Positions 1 through 9,145 of a stretch of DNA of 64,000 nucleotides are shown piece by piece. This stretch comes from DATFDN01 sp963762525. Its GTDB lineage: Bacteria; Pseudomonadota; Alphaproteobacteria; Acetobacterales; Acetobacteraceae. The notes below the pieces were generated by a model that saw only the letters and a list, made by a program, of their open reading frames with translations, made no database searches and was not told the origin of the DNA. The stretch covers positions 744,001-808,000 of the forward strand of contig CAVXKT010000011.1 of assembly GCA_963762525.1 (NCBI GenBank), in the 5' to 3' direction. The position numbers and the translations under genes were made by a program. The number at the start of each line of letters is the position of its first letter. Position 1 is the stretch's first letter.

Positions 1-11
1 TGCGGGACTTC

Positions 12-1763
12 ATGAGAGCTGTTGAATTTGAGAACTCAATCGGGTGGCTGCACCTGCCGGCTCCCGTAGTTTCCGGTCAACCGAGCGGTGATGGTCATGC
101 CCTCGGTAAGTCGCGCGCCGTGCTGCTGTGCGGCTCCATCGGTCGCGAGGCGAGTTCGCTGCACCGGCCTTGGGTTTTGCTTGCCGAGCAAGTTGCCGCC
201 GCCGGCATGCCGGCACTGCGCTTCGATTACCCCGGGGCCGGCAATTCGTCGCTCGAAGAGGAAGAAGCGCTGTCGCTTACCGCATGGACCGACAGCATCA
301 TGCGCGCCGCCGCCTGGCTGAAGCAGCGGACCGGCGTGGCCGAAGTCGCGCTCTGCGCGATCCGCTTCGGCGCCATCCTGGCAATGCATGCCGCTCGCTC
401 CAACCGAGGGTTCGCGGCGACGGCGCTGCTGCAACCGGTGATTTCAGGACGATTGTTTCTACGTGAGCAGGAGGCGCTCGCCAGGCTCTCCGACACGCTG
501 TGGATGGTGCGACACCCCTTCGCGACCAACCATCACTGGGAAGCGTTCGGCTTGCGGTTGAGCCGAACCATGCATCGGCAACTGCAGACGATCGAACTGA
601 CGGATCTTGATTGCGGCGGATTGGGCAACACGTTGATCCTGTCCTCCAACGATGACCCCCAATCGCGACTGCTTGCGGAACGCTTGCACGCGCTCCATGC
701 CGAGGCCGTGGTGGAGCCGTTTCCGGAATGCGTCGCGCTGATGCGCGACGACCTGCTGAATTCGGTTCCTGCGCGGGCGTTCGATCGCGTGACCGAATGG
801 CTCGGAAAGGATGCGCCGGAGGGCTGCCGATGCGGCCTCGAACCGTCACCGCCCGCCGTCATCACATGGCCGGATTTTCGCGAAACCGCGGTGCAATTCG
901 GACCGCGGGGGCGGCTGTTCGGCATCTATTGCGCTCCGGCCGTGCGCGCGCCGTCGGCGGCGGTGGCGATCTATCCGACCGGCGCGATGCCGCAATACGG
1001 GCAATCGCGGATGGGCGTGACCTTCGCTCGACGGCTCGCCAGGCACGGCATCGCCTCGCTGCGCTTCGATCTGTCGGGGATGGGCGATTCCTGTCCCTCC
1101 AGCGGCCATGATCGTCCGCTGTTTTCAAGCGCGTGGCTGGAGGAGGCCCGGGCACCGATCGAATGGCTCCAGCGGGAGACGTCTGCGCCCGTGATCGTGT
1201 TCGGAAATTGCTCCGGCGCCTATGCGGCGTTTCAGGTGGCCCGCAGCCATCGCGCGGTGCGCGGCGCGGTGATCGTCAACCTTCAGCATTTCAACCAGCA
1301 CGCGCTGAAGCCGCTGCAGGTGCAGCAGCGTACGCCGCGAACGCTGCGCCATTATGCCCGCAGGCTGCGCAGCGGCGTGATCTGGTATCGGCTGCTGACC
1401 GGCGGAGTGCCGATCGCCAATATATCCCGCTCGATCTGGCGAACCGGACGACAATTGTTGGGCTCACCCGAAATCGATGCGGAGCGGAAGATCGTCCGGC
1501 AATGGTTCGAGGATCTGCAGGCGCGTCGGGTCGAGATGCTGATGGTCTACGGCAATTTCGACGGTGGGCTGGATGAGCTGGAACTCCATTTCGGGCCGGC
1601 CGGCAGGGGACTGAAGGCGTTCCGCAACACGCGCATCGCCATCGTTCGGGGCGCCGACCACGCCTTCAGTCACCATCCGAGCCGCGAGCAGTTGTTTGAG
1701 TCATTGCTGGAGATGGCGCGCAATCGCGTCTCCGCTCCGGCGATCACGGAATTGGCCGCGTAG
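12..1763 (+). CDS. Tandem double alpha/beta-hydrolase protein, copy 1
   Basis: A 583-residue protein made of two alpha/beta-hydrolase (serine-aminopeptidase-like) halves. The N-terminal half has the RFDYPGAGNS strand-turn typical of exosortase-system hydrolases, but its nucleophile elbow reads CAIRFGA, with Arg where Ser is expected, so it may be non-catalytic. The C-terminal half has RFDLSGMGDS and an elbow GNCSGA, putting Cys at the nucleophile position, and ends with a plausible catalytic His in GADHAFSHH. No signal peptide is visible. The start at ATG 12 aligns with the start of the paralogue at 2237 (both begin near an [E/D]NS[I/F]GWLHLP segment). Resemblance to exosortase-A-associated hydrolases suggests a role in exopolysaccharide or surface-protein export; that role is inference. 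Confidence 0.8.
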   Translation: MRAVEFENSIGWLHLPAPVVSGQPSGDGHALGKSRAVLLCGSIGREASSLHRPWVLLAEQVAAAGMPALRFDYPGAGNSSLEEEEALSLTAWTDSIMRAAAWLKQRTGVAEVALCAIRFGAILAMHAARSNRGFAATALLQPVISGRLFLREQEALARLSDTLWMVRHPFATNHHWEAFGLRLSRTMHRQLQTIELTDLDCGGLGNTLILSSNDDPQSRLLAERLHALHAEAVVEPFPECVALMRDDLLNSVPARAFDRVTEWLGKDAPEGCRCGLEPSPPAVITWPDFRETAVQFGPRGRLFGIYCAPAVRAPSAAVAIYPTGAMPQYGQSRMGVTFARRLARHGIASLRFDLSGMGDSCPSSGHDRPLFSSAWLEEARAPIEWLQRETSAPVIVFGNCSGAYAAFQVARSHRAVRGAVIVNLQHFNQHALKPLQVQQRTPRTLRHYARRLRSGVIWYRLLTGGVPIANISRSIWRTGRQLLGSPEIDAERKIVRQWFEDLQARRVEMLMVYGNFDGGLDELELHFGPAGRGLKAFRNTRIAIVRGADHAFSHHPSREQLFESLLEMARNRVSAPAITELAA

Positions 1764-2236
1764 GTCGGCTTCGGACGGCCGCAGGGTTGCGCCCGATCGG
1801 GTTTCGCATCAAGCCGCTTCGGGTGCGCCGGCGCGCCCGCTCGGCAGCGCCCGGCTCACTCAACGGGCGGTGAGGACCGGCATTCATTTTCCCGTAACGA
1901 TCTCCATCGAGCGGCAATAATTCCCATCATCGCCACGACGATACAGAAAAGTCATAGTCCAGATCAGTGGATATTACAATTCCGATCTGCGATCCGAGGG
2001 GGCGACGGGTGTGATTCAAACCGCCTACGAAGATGTGAATCGACTTCAGGCGCCTCCCGCTCGTTGATCCCTTCCGAATCGGAAGAGCCTGAGGCTTTTT
2101 GATTCCAAAGTAGTTCCCAAGCCGCAAGGCATTGATTCGGGCGAGGTTCGGCGCATGCCGAAGTTGCCCGGGCGGGCCGTTTCGCGGGTTTCAGAGACGA
2201 CACAGTAATGAATCGCAACAACTGTGAAAGCCGATC
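1764..2236. other. Intergenic gap between hydrolase paralogues
   Basis: A 473-bp non-coding gap, noticeably richer in A+T than its flanks. I see no gene in it. It holds two adjacent small hairpins ending in a T-run (2071-2100). The distal part presumably carries the promoter of the second paralogue, but no clear -35/-10 pair is visible. Confidence 0.5.
2071..2100 (+). terminator. Possible intrinsic terminator
   Basis: CTTCCG-AAT-CGGAAG (2071-2085) is a perfect 6-bp hairpin. It is followed at once by AGCC-TGA-GGCT (2086-2096), which can be lengthened by pairing AAG with the T-run, then TTTTT. Placed 300 bp after the first hydrolase stop, it could end that transcript. The stems are short. Confidence 0.4.
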
Positions 2237-4027
2237 GTGCTATCGATAAACTTTGACAATTCATTCGGATGGCTGCACCTGCCGCCCGCAACGCCGGAAT
2301 TGACCCGCCGCCGACCCGGAAAATCTCGCGCCGTGGTCATGTGCGGCGCCGTCGGCCGCGAGGCCGCCGCACTGCACCGGCCGTGGCTGTTGCTTGCCGA
2401 GCAGCTGGCCGCCGCCGGATTGCCGGCGCTGCGGTTCGACTATCCCGGGACCGGTGACTCACCGCTCGACGAGGGCCGGCCGCTTACGCTCGCCGATTGG
2501 ACCGCGAGCGTGGTGTGCGCCGCCGCTTGGCTCAGGGAGCGCACCGGAGTGGCCGAGATTGCGCTCTGCGGCATCCGCCTGGGCGGCGCGCTGGCGATGC
2601 GTGCCGCCCCGCGGATCGAGGGCGTCGCCGCCGCCGCATTGCTGCAGCCGGTCATATCGGGCCGCATGTTTCTGCGCGAGCAGGAGGTACTGGCGACGCT
2701 CTCGGACACGTTGTGGATGGTGAAACATCCCTTCGAGGCGGACGGCTGGTGGGAGGCTTACGGTCTGCGGCTGAGCCGGGCGATGCACCGTGAATTGCAG
2801 GCGATCGAGCCGGCGGACCTGGATCGCCGGCCGTTCGACAACGCCCTCATCCTGACCTCGCATGAGCCGCGACAGGCGCACCTGCTCGCGGACCGTCTTC
2901 GTCGCCTTGGTGGCGGGGTGCATTTCGAGTCCTTTCCGGAACGCGCCGCGCTGATGCGCGACGATCTCGCCAACGAAATCCCGCAACAGGCATTCGATCG
3001 GCTCGTCGGCTGGTTGGCGAAGGACGCGCCGGAGCGACCGGGGCCAACCGATCGACCGCTGCCGGAAGCCGTCATTACGATGCCGGAGTTTCGCGAGATT
3101 GCGGTGCAATTCGGGCCTCGCCGGCGATTGTTCGGGATTTACTGCGCGCCCGCCGACCGCACTCCGTCGGCGGCGGTGGTCATCTACAACACCGGCGCGA
3201 TCCCGCATTACGGGCAGTCGCGGATGGGCGTGACGTTTGCGCGTCGGCTGGCTCGACGCGGCATCGCCTCGCTGCGCGTTGATTTGTCGGGGGTGGGAGA
3301 TTCCAGCCCGGTGAGCGGGCACGACCGTCTGCTGTTCTCACCCGCTTGGCAGGAGGAAGCGCACGAGGCCGCCGAGTGGGTGCAGGATCACGTCGGGACG
3401 CCGGTCATCCTGTTCGGGGTTTGCTCAGGCGCCTATGCGGCGCTGCAAGTCGCGCGCGGCAATCTCGCGATAGGCGGTCTGGTGCTCGCGAACATGCAGC
3501 ACTTCATACAGGACGCCAAGATGCCGCTGCAGGCGCAGCACCGAAGTCCGCGGACACCGCGCCAGTATCTGCGTCGGCTCCGTAGCCCGGCGATCTGGCG
3601 ACGTTTGCTCTCGGGCGGCATTCCGGTCCGCAACCTGTCACGATCGGCGTTCCGCTCCGCCAACCGCCTGATGCGCTCGGCCGAGATCGACGCCAAACGG
3701 CGAATGGTCAGGCGATGGTTCGCCAATCTGAACGCGCGGCAAGTCGAGGTGCAGGTGGTCTACGGGAAGTACGACGGCGGGCTGGACGATCTGGAGCTGT
3801 ACTTCGGGCCTGGAGGCAAACATCTGAAAGCGCTCCGCAATACGAGATTGGCCGTACTCGAGGGCGCCGATCATTCGTTCAGCCACTACGCGGACCGCGA
3901 GCAGCTCTTCGCGCTCCTGCTCGAAATGGCGGTCCGTCGAATTAGCGCATCGACGCTGACCGGAGGCACCGACGCCGCGGGAGGTCCACTCGACGGCGAC
4001 GACTTCGGCAGGATCTCGTCTCCGTGA
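2237..4027 (+). CDS. Tandem double alpha/beta-hydrolase protein, copy 2
   Basis: A 596-residue paralogue of the gene at 12-1763, colinear along its whole length apart from the loop sequences and a different C-terminal tail of about 20 residues. The N-terminal elbow is CGIRLGG (Arg at the nucleophile position) and the C-terminal elbow is GVCSGA (Cys nucleophile); a likely catalytic His lies in GADHSFSHY. It begins with GTG; the alternative is a longer unsupported upstream reading. The tandem arrangement and shared substitutions show duplication after the two-domain architecture formed. Both copies keep the same deviations from the Ser-His-Asp norm, so these are unlikely to be random damage. 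Function is inferred as for copy 1. Confidence 0.8.
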   Translation: MLSINFDNSFGWLHLPPATPELTRRRPGKSRAVVMCGAVGREAAALHRPWLLLAEQLAAAGLPALRFDYPGTGDSPLDEGRPLTLADWTASVVCAAAWLRERTGVAEIALCGIRLGGALAMRAAPRIEGVAAAALLQPVISGRMFLREQEVLATLSDTLWMVKHPFEADGWWEAYGLRLSRAMHRELQAIEPADLDRRPFDNALILTSHEPRQAHLLADRLRRLGGGVHFESFPERAALMRDDLANEIPQQAFDRLVGWLAKDAPERPGPTDRPLPEAVITMPEFREIAVQFGPRRRLFGIYCAPADRTPSAAVVIYNTGAIPHYGQSRMGVTFARRLARRGIASLRVDLSGVGDSSPVSGHDRLLFSPAWQEEAHEAAEWVQDHVGTPVILFGVCSGAYAALQVARGNLAIGGLVLANMQHFIQDAKMPLQAQHRSPRTPRQYLRRLRSPAIWRRLLSGGIPVRNLSRSAFRSANRLMRSAEIDAKRRMVRRWFANLNARQVEVQVVYGKYDGGLDDLELYFGPGGKHLKALRNTRLAVLEGADHSFSHYADREQLFALLLEMAVRRISASTLTGGTDAAGGPLDGDDFGRISSP

Positions 4028-4191
4028 TGACGGAGATCCGTCATCGCGACACCGCAGAACAAGGCTGACGGGAAACCCCCGCGCCCAGCCTCCCCGTCCG
4101 CCATGCCGGCTACCGAGCGCCCCTGCCGGCGACCTTTACGGCAAATCCAGCCGGGGGCATGGTTTCTCCGTTTCGAACGGAGGAGAGTGGT

Positions 4192-4626
4192 ATGATCCTC
4201 GCCGATATCCTGCGCCACAAGGGAACCGAGACCGTTGCCGTCTCGCCCGCCGATACGATCATCACCGTGCTCGAGGTGCTGGCGGACAAGGGCATCGGCG
4301 CCGTCCTGGTGCTCGACGCCGGCCGCCGGCTGGTGGGGATCGTGAGCGAGCGCGACATCGTCCGTGCGTTGCGCCATCACGGCGCGCAGACGCTGACCAT
4401 GACCGCCCGGCAGCTCATGACCGCCGAGCTGACCACCGCCACGCCGCGCACCAGTGTCGCCGAAACCCGGGAGCTGATGACGGCGGGTCGGTTCCGGCAC
4501 GTCCCCGTCTTGGAGAACGGCGTCCTGGCGGGTCTGGTCAGCATCGGCGACGTGGTGAAGGCGAGTTTGCGCGAGCAGGAGGAGGACATCGGCAGCCTGC
4601 GGGCGTTCATCGCCGGCGAGGCATAG
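4192..4626 (+). CDS. CBS-domain-pair protein
   Basis: A 144-residue protein consisting only of two CBS motifs (a Bateman module): first copy about residues 7-60 (ending GIVSERDIVRAL), second about 75-130 (RHVPVLENGVLAGLVSIGDVV). Stand-alone CBS pairs bind adenine nucleotides and act as energy sensors or regulators of partners; no partner is evident here. ATG 4192 was chosen over the in-frame ATG at 4159 because GGAGGAGAG sits just before it. The gene converges on gpt with a strong hairpin between them. Confidence 0.85.
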   Translation: MILADILRHKGTETVAVSPADTIITVLEVLADKGIGAVLVLDAGRRLVGIVSERDIVRALRHHGAQTLTMTARQLMTAELTTATPRTSVAETRELMTAGRFRHVPVLENGVLAGLVSIGDVVKASLREQEEDIGSLRAFIAGEA

Positions 4627-4647
4627 CCGCGCGCCCTCGGCCGGCGC

Positions 4648-4685
4648 GCCCTCACCCGCCGGGCTGACGCCCGGCGGGTGAGGGC
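4648..4685. terminator. Perfect 17-bp hairpin between convergent genes
   Basis: GCCCTCACCCGCCGGGC (4648-4664) and its exact reverse complement (4669-4685) flank a TGAC loop, filling the gap between the convergent CBS and gpt genes. There is no T-run, but the position and stem strength fit a bidirectional transcription stop. Confidence 0.65.
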
Positions 4686-4686
4686 C

Positions 4687-5175
4687 CTACCGTCCGCGCC
4701 GGGCCAGCGGCTCGACGAACCGTGGCTCGGTGTCGGTGTCCCAGGGGAACAGGATCCAGGTGTCCTGGGAGACCTCGGTGATGAAGCTGTCCACCGCTTC
4801 ACGCGCCGCCGGCTTGGCATAGATGCAGGCGAAATGAGCGTGCGGCAGCAGATGCCGCACGACGCGCGCGGTGGCGCCGGTGTCCACCAGGTCGTCGATG
4901 ATCAGGAAACCCGATCCGTCGCCGGCCGCCGTTGGCGGCTTGATCACCACCGGCGGCCCGCGCAGCGCCTCCGATTCGCCGGCGTAGCTCGTCACCGACA
5001 CGCTTTCGATCAGCCGCACCTCCAGCTCGCGGGCGATGATCGCGGCCGGGATCAGCCCGCCGCGCGTCACCGCGACGATGCCGAGGAACGGCCCGCGCCC
5101 CATCAGCCGCCAGGCCAGCGCGCGGGCGTCGCGGTGCAATTGATCCCAGGTCACGGTGTAGTAATGGGCGGGCAT
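4687..5175 (-). CDS. gpt: Xanthine/guanine phosphoribosyltransferase
   Basis: A 162-residue type I phosphoribosyltransferase that transfers ribose-5-phosphate from PRPP to xanthine or guanine in purine salvage. The PRPP-binding signature IIDDLVDTGAT is present near residues 93-103, and VAVTRGGLIPA is the PPi loop. The C-terminal ILFPWDTD segment is typical of Gpt. Length matches the family (about 150-165). Its ATG overlaps the csaA stop by one base (TGATG), so the two are probably translationally coupled. Confidence 0.92.
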   Translation of the reverse strand: MPAHYYTVTWDQLHRDARALAWRLMGRGPFLGIVAVTRGGLIPAAIIARELEVRLIESVSVTSYAGESEALRGPPVVIKPPTAAGDGSGFLIIDDLVDTGATARVVRHLLPHAHFACIYAKPAAREAVDSFITEVSQDTWILFPWDTDTEPRFVEPLARRGR

Positions 5176-5513
5176 CAGAACAGTCGCCCGCCATCCGGCA
5201 CCTTGAAGTCGGGCCGCATCAGCACCACCGCGCCATCCTCGTCCGGAAAGCCCAACGTAAGCACCTCGCTCATGAACGGGCCGATCCGGCGTGGCGGTAA
5301 ATTCACCACCGCCGCCACCTGCCGCCCGATCAGCCGATCGGGCTTGTAGTGGACCGTGATCTGGGCGGCGGATCGGCGGATGCCGATTTCCGGCCCGAAG
5401 TCGATGGTGAGCTTGAGCGCCGGCTTGCGCGCCTCGGGAAACGGATGCGCCTCGATCACCGTGCCCGCCCGGATGTCCACGCGCTCGAACTCGGCGATGC
5501 CGATCGTCTCCAT
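5175..5513 (-). CDS. csaA: tRNA-binding domain protein, CsaA type
   Basis: A 112-residue OB-fold tRNA-binding-domain protein (EMAP/CsaA family), proposed as a secretion-related chaperone or RNA-binding protein. Diagnostic segments are FERVDIRAGTV, FPEARKPALKL, QITVHYKPDRLIGRQVAAVVNLPPR (given here only to locate residues about 53-77) and FMSEVLTLG. The start is placed at the ATG giving METIGIAEF because CsaA proteins are about 110 residues and homologous sequence begins there; an in-frame upstream ATG would add 23 residues of low-complexity sequence. First gene of a csaA-gpt pair, divergent from the gamma-glutamyltransferase gene at 5616. Confidence 0.88.
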   Translation of the reverse strand: METIGIAEFERVDIRAGTVIEAHPFPEARKPALKLTIDFGPEIGIRRSAAQITVHYKPDRLIGRQVAAVVNLPPRRIGPFMSEVLTLGFPDEDGAVVLMRPDFKVPDGGRLF

Positions 5514-5615
5514 GCCGCCTCCCGCTGTCATGCGCGAATGGGACGACCCCGCCGGGTTGCCAGTGGCGGCGTGCGTCCCCAAGCTTCGCCGATCCTAGCG
5601 GAGTTTGCCGTCCGA

Positions 5616-7211
5616 ATGCGCGACTTTCATCTGCCCGGGCGCTCCCCGGTGTTCGCCGCCAGCGCCATGGCGGCGACCTCGATGCCGGCGGCGACGCTGA
5701 CCGCGCTGGACGTGCTGCGCGCCGGCGGCAACGCGCTCGATGCGGCGGTCGCCGCCTGCGCGGTGCTGTGCGTGATCGAGCCGCAAGCGACCGGGATCGG
5801 CGGCGACTGCTTCTGCCTTTACGTGCCGGCCGCCACCGGCGAGGTGATCGCGCTCAACGGTTCGGGCCGCGCGCCCGCCGCCGCCACCGTCGATTGGTAT
5901 GAGAGCCGGGGCATTACGGCGCTGGAGAACACCTCGGCGCACGCGGTCACGGTTCCCGGCGCGTTGTCGGCTTGGGAGACGCTGCTGGCCGCGCACGGGC
6001 GCAAGGGATTGGACGAGCTGCTGCGCCCGGCCATCCGCTTCGCCGACGAGGGATGGCCGGTCCATCCGCGCGTCGCCTTCGACTGGGCGATCTTCGCCGA
6101 CAAGCTGCGCCGCAACGGCGCGCACGCGTTCCTGCCGAACGGCGAGGCGCCGCGCGCCGGCGATCGGTTCCGCCAGCCGCGCCTGGCGGAGACGTTGCGC
6201 GCCGTTGCCAAAAGCGGCGCGCGCGCCTTCTACACCGGCGCCATCGCCGCCGACATGGTCGCCGGCCTGCGCGCCCGCGGCGGACTGCACACCGAGGCGG
6301 ATTTCGCCGAAGGGCTGAATGCCGCCGAGTTCGTCGCACCGATCCGGACGAGCTGGCGCGGGCATGAGGTCCATCAATGCCCACCGAACGGCCAGGGGCT
6401 GATGACGCTGATGATCCTCGGCATCCTGGAGGGATTCGGTGCGGCGTCCGACGGCGCGATGGGCGCCTGTCGGTTCCACCGCCATATCGAGGCCGCGCGT
6501 CTCGCCTATCGCGACCGCGACGCGTTCCTCGCCGATCCGGCGCAAGTCGAGGTGCCGGTCGGGCGGCTGCTCGATCCGGCGTATCTCACGAGGTTGCGCG
6601 CTTTGATCGACGATGATCGCGCGATGCCGGAGCTTTCGATGGCGGAGGCGGGGGCGCCGCCGCACCGCGATACGGTTTATCTTTGCGTCGTCGATGCCGA
6701 CGGCAACGCGTGCAGCTTCATCAACTCCCTCTTCGAGGGGTTCGGCTCGGCGATCCTGGCCGAGCAGTCCGGCGTCATGCTGCAAAATCGCGGCTTCGGC
6801 TTTCGGCTGGAACGCGGCCATCCGAACTGCATCGCGCCCGGCAAGCGGCCGATGCACACGATCATCCCGGGAATGCTGATGCGGGACGGCCGATCGGTGA
6901 TGCCGTTCGGCGTGATGGGCGGGCACTTTCAGCCGATGGGGCAATCGCTGCTGCTGACCAATCTCTTCGACTACGGGCTCGACCTTCAGGAGGCGATCGA
7001 TCTCCCGCGATTGTTTCCGACCGGGGGGAAGCTGCAGGTCGAGCGCGGAATCACGGCGGAACTCTGCGGGCGCCTGTCGCGCTTGGGCCACGAACCGGAG
7101 CCGGTGGTGCGACCGCATGGCGGCGGGCAGGCGATCCGCATCGACCGCGCCCGAGGCTGCCTGATCGGCGCCTCCGACCCGCGCAAGGACGGGCTGGCGC
7201 TGGGTTACTGA
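5616..7211 (+). CDS. Gamma-glutamyltransferase family Ntn-hydrolase
   Basis: A 531-residue member of the gamma-glutamyltranspeptidase (GGT) family. These are Ntn-hydrolases made as a precursor that self-cleaves before a catalytic Thr; here the Thr is T353 in RDTVYLCVVD. The N-terminal part has the family signature GGNALDAAVAA and ATGIGGDCF, and the small-subunit part has INSLFEGFGS. No signal peptide is visible, unlike periplasmic Ggt, so a cytoplasmic enzyme is likely. Length and absence of a leader resemble the oxamate-amidohydrolase-like branch (HpxW) as much as true Ggt. It overlaps the 3' end of shc by 7 bp, tail to tail. Confidence 0.85.
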   Translation: MRDFHLPGRSPVFAASAMAATSMPAATLTALDVLRAGGNALDAAVAACAVLCVIEPQATGIGGDCFCLYVPAATGEVIALNGSGRAPAAATVDWYESRGITALENTSAHAVTVPGALSAWETLLAAHGRKGLDELLRPAIRFADEGWPVHPRVAFDWAIFADKLRRNGAHAFLPNGEAPRAGDRFRQPRLAETLRAVAKSGARAFYTGAIAADMVAGLRARGGLHTEADFAEGLNAAEFVAPIRTSWRGHEVHQCPPNGQGLMTLMILGILEGFGAASDGAMGACRFHRHIEAARLAYRDRDAFLADPAQVEVPVGRLLDPAYLTRLRALIDDDRAMPELSMAEAGAPPHRDTVYLCVVDADGNACSFINSLFEGFGSAILAEQSGVMLQNRGFGFRLERGHPNCIAPGKRPMHTIIPGMLMRDGRSVMPFGVMGGHFQPMGQSLLLTNLFDYGLDLQEAIDLPRLFPTGGKLQVERGITAELCGRLSRLGHEPEPVVRPHGGGQAIRIDRARGCLIGASDPRKDGLALGY

Positions 7212-9127
7212 TCCCCGTTCCGCCGCCGCAAATTGCGATACCGCGCGAGCGCGAGCAGGGGGAAATACAGAGCGTAGCCGTGATAGCGGAGATAGAAGGC
7301 GCGCGGAAAGCCGACCGCCGTATAGGCCCGTTCGGTCCATTCGCCGTCTTCGCGCTGCGTGCGCAGCAGATGGGCGACGCCGCGCGCCACCGCCGGATGC
7401 GCCGCTTCGCCCGCCGCCATCAGGCCGAGCAGCGCCCAGGCGGTCTGGCTCGCGGTGCTCTCCTTGTACCGACCGGGCGCGGCATCGGCGTAGCTCTCCT
7501 CGTCCTCGCCCCAGCCGCCGTCGGCGCGCTGCGTCGTCACCAGAAATTCCACCGCGCGCCGGATCGCCGGATCGTCATGCGGAACGCCGGCGGCATTCAG
7601 ACCCGCCAGCACCGACCAGGTGCCATAGATGTAGTTGGTGCCCCAGCGGCCGAACCAGCTGCCGTTTTGCTCCTGCTCGCGGCGCAGGAAGGCGAGTGCG
7701 CGCGCGAGCGTCGGATCGTCGGCGGCCATACCGGCTTGTGCCAGAAACGCCACGCACCGGGCGGTCACGTCCGCGGTCGGCGGATCGAGCAGCGCGCCAT
7801 GATCGGCGAACGGGATGTGATTGAGATAAAGCTGCGTGTTCTCCGGCTCGAAGGCGCCCCAGCCGCCGTCGAATCGGCCGCCGCCGCGTGATTGCATTCC
7901 GACGATCCACGCCCGGGCTCGCCGCAGCGCCCGGGTATGGACCGGATCCGCCTGTCTGTGCAGCAGCATCCCGACGACGGCGGTGTCGTCCACGTCGGGA
8001 TAGAACCCGTTTTGGTATTGAAAGGCCCAGCCGCCGGGGGGCAGGCCGGGGCGGCGCACCACCCAGTCGCCGCTGATGTCGTTGATCTGACGCGGGCCGA
8101 GCCACGCGCACGCCGCATCGGCCGCCCGGCACGGGCCTTGAGCCTCCATGATGGCATGGGCGGCCAGCCCGGTGTCCCAGACCGGAGAGAGGCACGGCTG
8201 GCAATAGGCGCGCTCGGCCTCGACCACGAGCAGCTTGCGAAGCGCCGCCCGCGCGGTGGCGGCCGGCGGCGCTTCGGCGTTGTATCCGAGGGCGTCGTAC
8301 ATCATCACGCTGTTGGCGATCGCCGGATAGATCGCCCCCGGGCCATCGTCGCCGTTCAGCCGCTCGGTGACGAAGGAAACCGCGCGCGCGATCGCGCGGC
8401 GCCGTCCGGCCGCGGGAAACAGCGGCTCGGTCGCCCGCAGGGTTGCGTCGAGCGCCTTGAAGGCGCGTCCCAGGGGCGAGCTGAAGGGGCCGCGAATCCA
8501 GTCGCGCACCTGCTCGGGCGGCGTGCGGAACAGCTCGGCGATGCGGATGCCGCGCGGGTTGCGCGCGCGCGGACGCAGCGCCATCAGCACCAGCAGCGGG
8601 ACCAGCACCGTGCGCGACCAGTAGGATACTTTGCTCAGGTGAAACGGAAACCATCGCGGCAGATGCATGATTTCGACCGGCATCACCGGCACCGCCCGCC
8701 ATGGCACCTCTCCGAACAGCGCCAGCTGCATGCGGGTGAACACGTTCGATCGCTCCGCCCCGCCGGCGGCGAGGATGGCGTCGCACGCACGCCGCATGTG
8801 TGCCGCGTCAGGTGGATCGCCGATGCAACGCAATGCGAAGTAGGCCTTGACGCTGCATGAGAGATCGAGCGCGCCGTCGTGAAACAGCGGCCAACCGCCA
8901 TGCGCGCCTTGATGCTCGCGCAGATAGACGCCGATCTTGCGCTCCAACGCGGGGTCGATGCGGTCGAGGTAGTGTTCCAGCAGCACGTATTCGGCCGGTA
9001 TGGTGGCATCGGCTTCCAGCTCGAACAGCCAATGTCCATCCTCATGCTGACGGCCGATCAGCGCGGCGGCGGCGTTCGCGACCGCGTCGTTCAGAGCGTC
9101 GTTGATCGAAACGGGACCGAAATCCAT
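7205..9127 (-). CDS. shc: Squalene-hopene cyclase
   Basis: A 640-residue terpene cyclase that folds squalene into hopene/hopanol, the committed step of hopanoid synthesis, at the inner membrane. The catalytic acid motif DXDD is present as D378-V-D-D in YPDVDDTA. Several QW repeats are readable (for example QEQNGSWFGRWG, TQRADGGWGEDEESY and TQREDGEWTE). Length is normal for the family (630-680). It follows hpnE by 18 bp on the same strand, so the two form an operon. Unlike many clusters, hpnC and hpnD are not upstream here. Confidence 0.95.
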   Translation of the reverse strand: MDFGPVSINDALNDAVANAAAALIGRQHEDGHWLFELEADATIPAEYVLLEHYLDRIDPALERKIGVYLREHQGAHGGWPLFHDGALDLSCSVKAYFALRCIGDPPDAAHMRRACDAILAAGGAERSNVFTRMQLALFGEVPWRAVPVMPVEIMHLPRWFPFHLSKVSYWSRTVLVPLLVLMALRPRARNPRGIRIAELFRTPPEQVRDWIRGPFSSPLGRAFKALDATLRATEPLFPAAGRRRAIARAVSFVTERLNGDDGPGAIYPAIANSVMMYDALGYNAEAPPAATARAALRKLLVVEAERAYCQPCLSPVWDTGLAAHAIMEAQGPCRAADAACAWLGPRQINDISGDWVVRRPGLPPGGWAFQYQNGFYPDVDDTAVVGMLLHRQADPVHTRALRRARAWIVGMQSRGGGRFDGGWGAFEPENTQLYLNHIPFADHGALLDPPTADVTARCVAFLAQAGMAADDPTLARALAFLRREQEQNGSWFGRWGTNYIYGTWSVLAGLNAAGVPHDDPAIRRAVEFLVTTQRADGGWGEDEESYADAAPGRYKESTASQTAWALLGLMAAGEAAHPAVARGVAHLLRTQREDGEWTERAYTAVGFPRAFYLRYHGYALYFPLLALARYRNLRRRNGDQ

Positions 9128-9145
9128 AGCTGGCCGAGCGAGGGG

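Noticed and set aside
5595..7340. 581-codon minus-strand open frame opposite the gamma-glutamyltransferase gene
   Set aside because: Shadow of a conserved sense gene; no recognisable domain.
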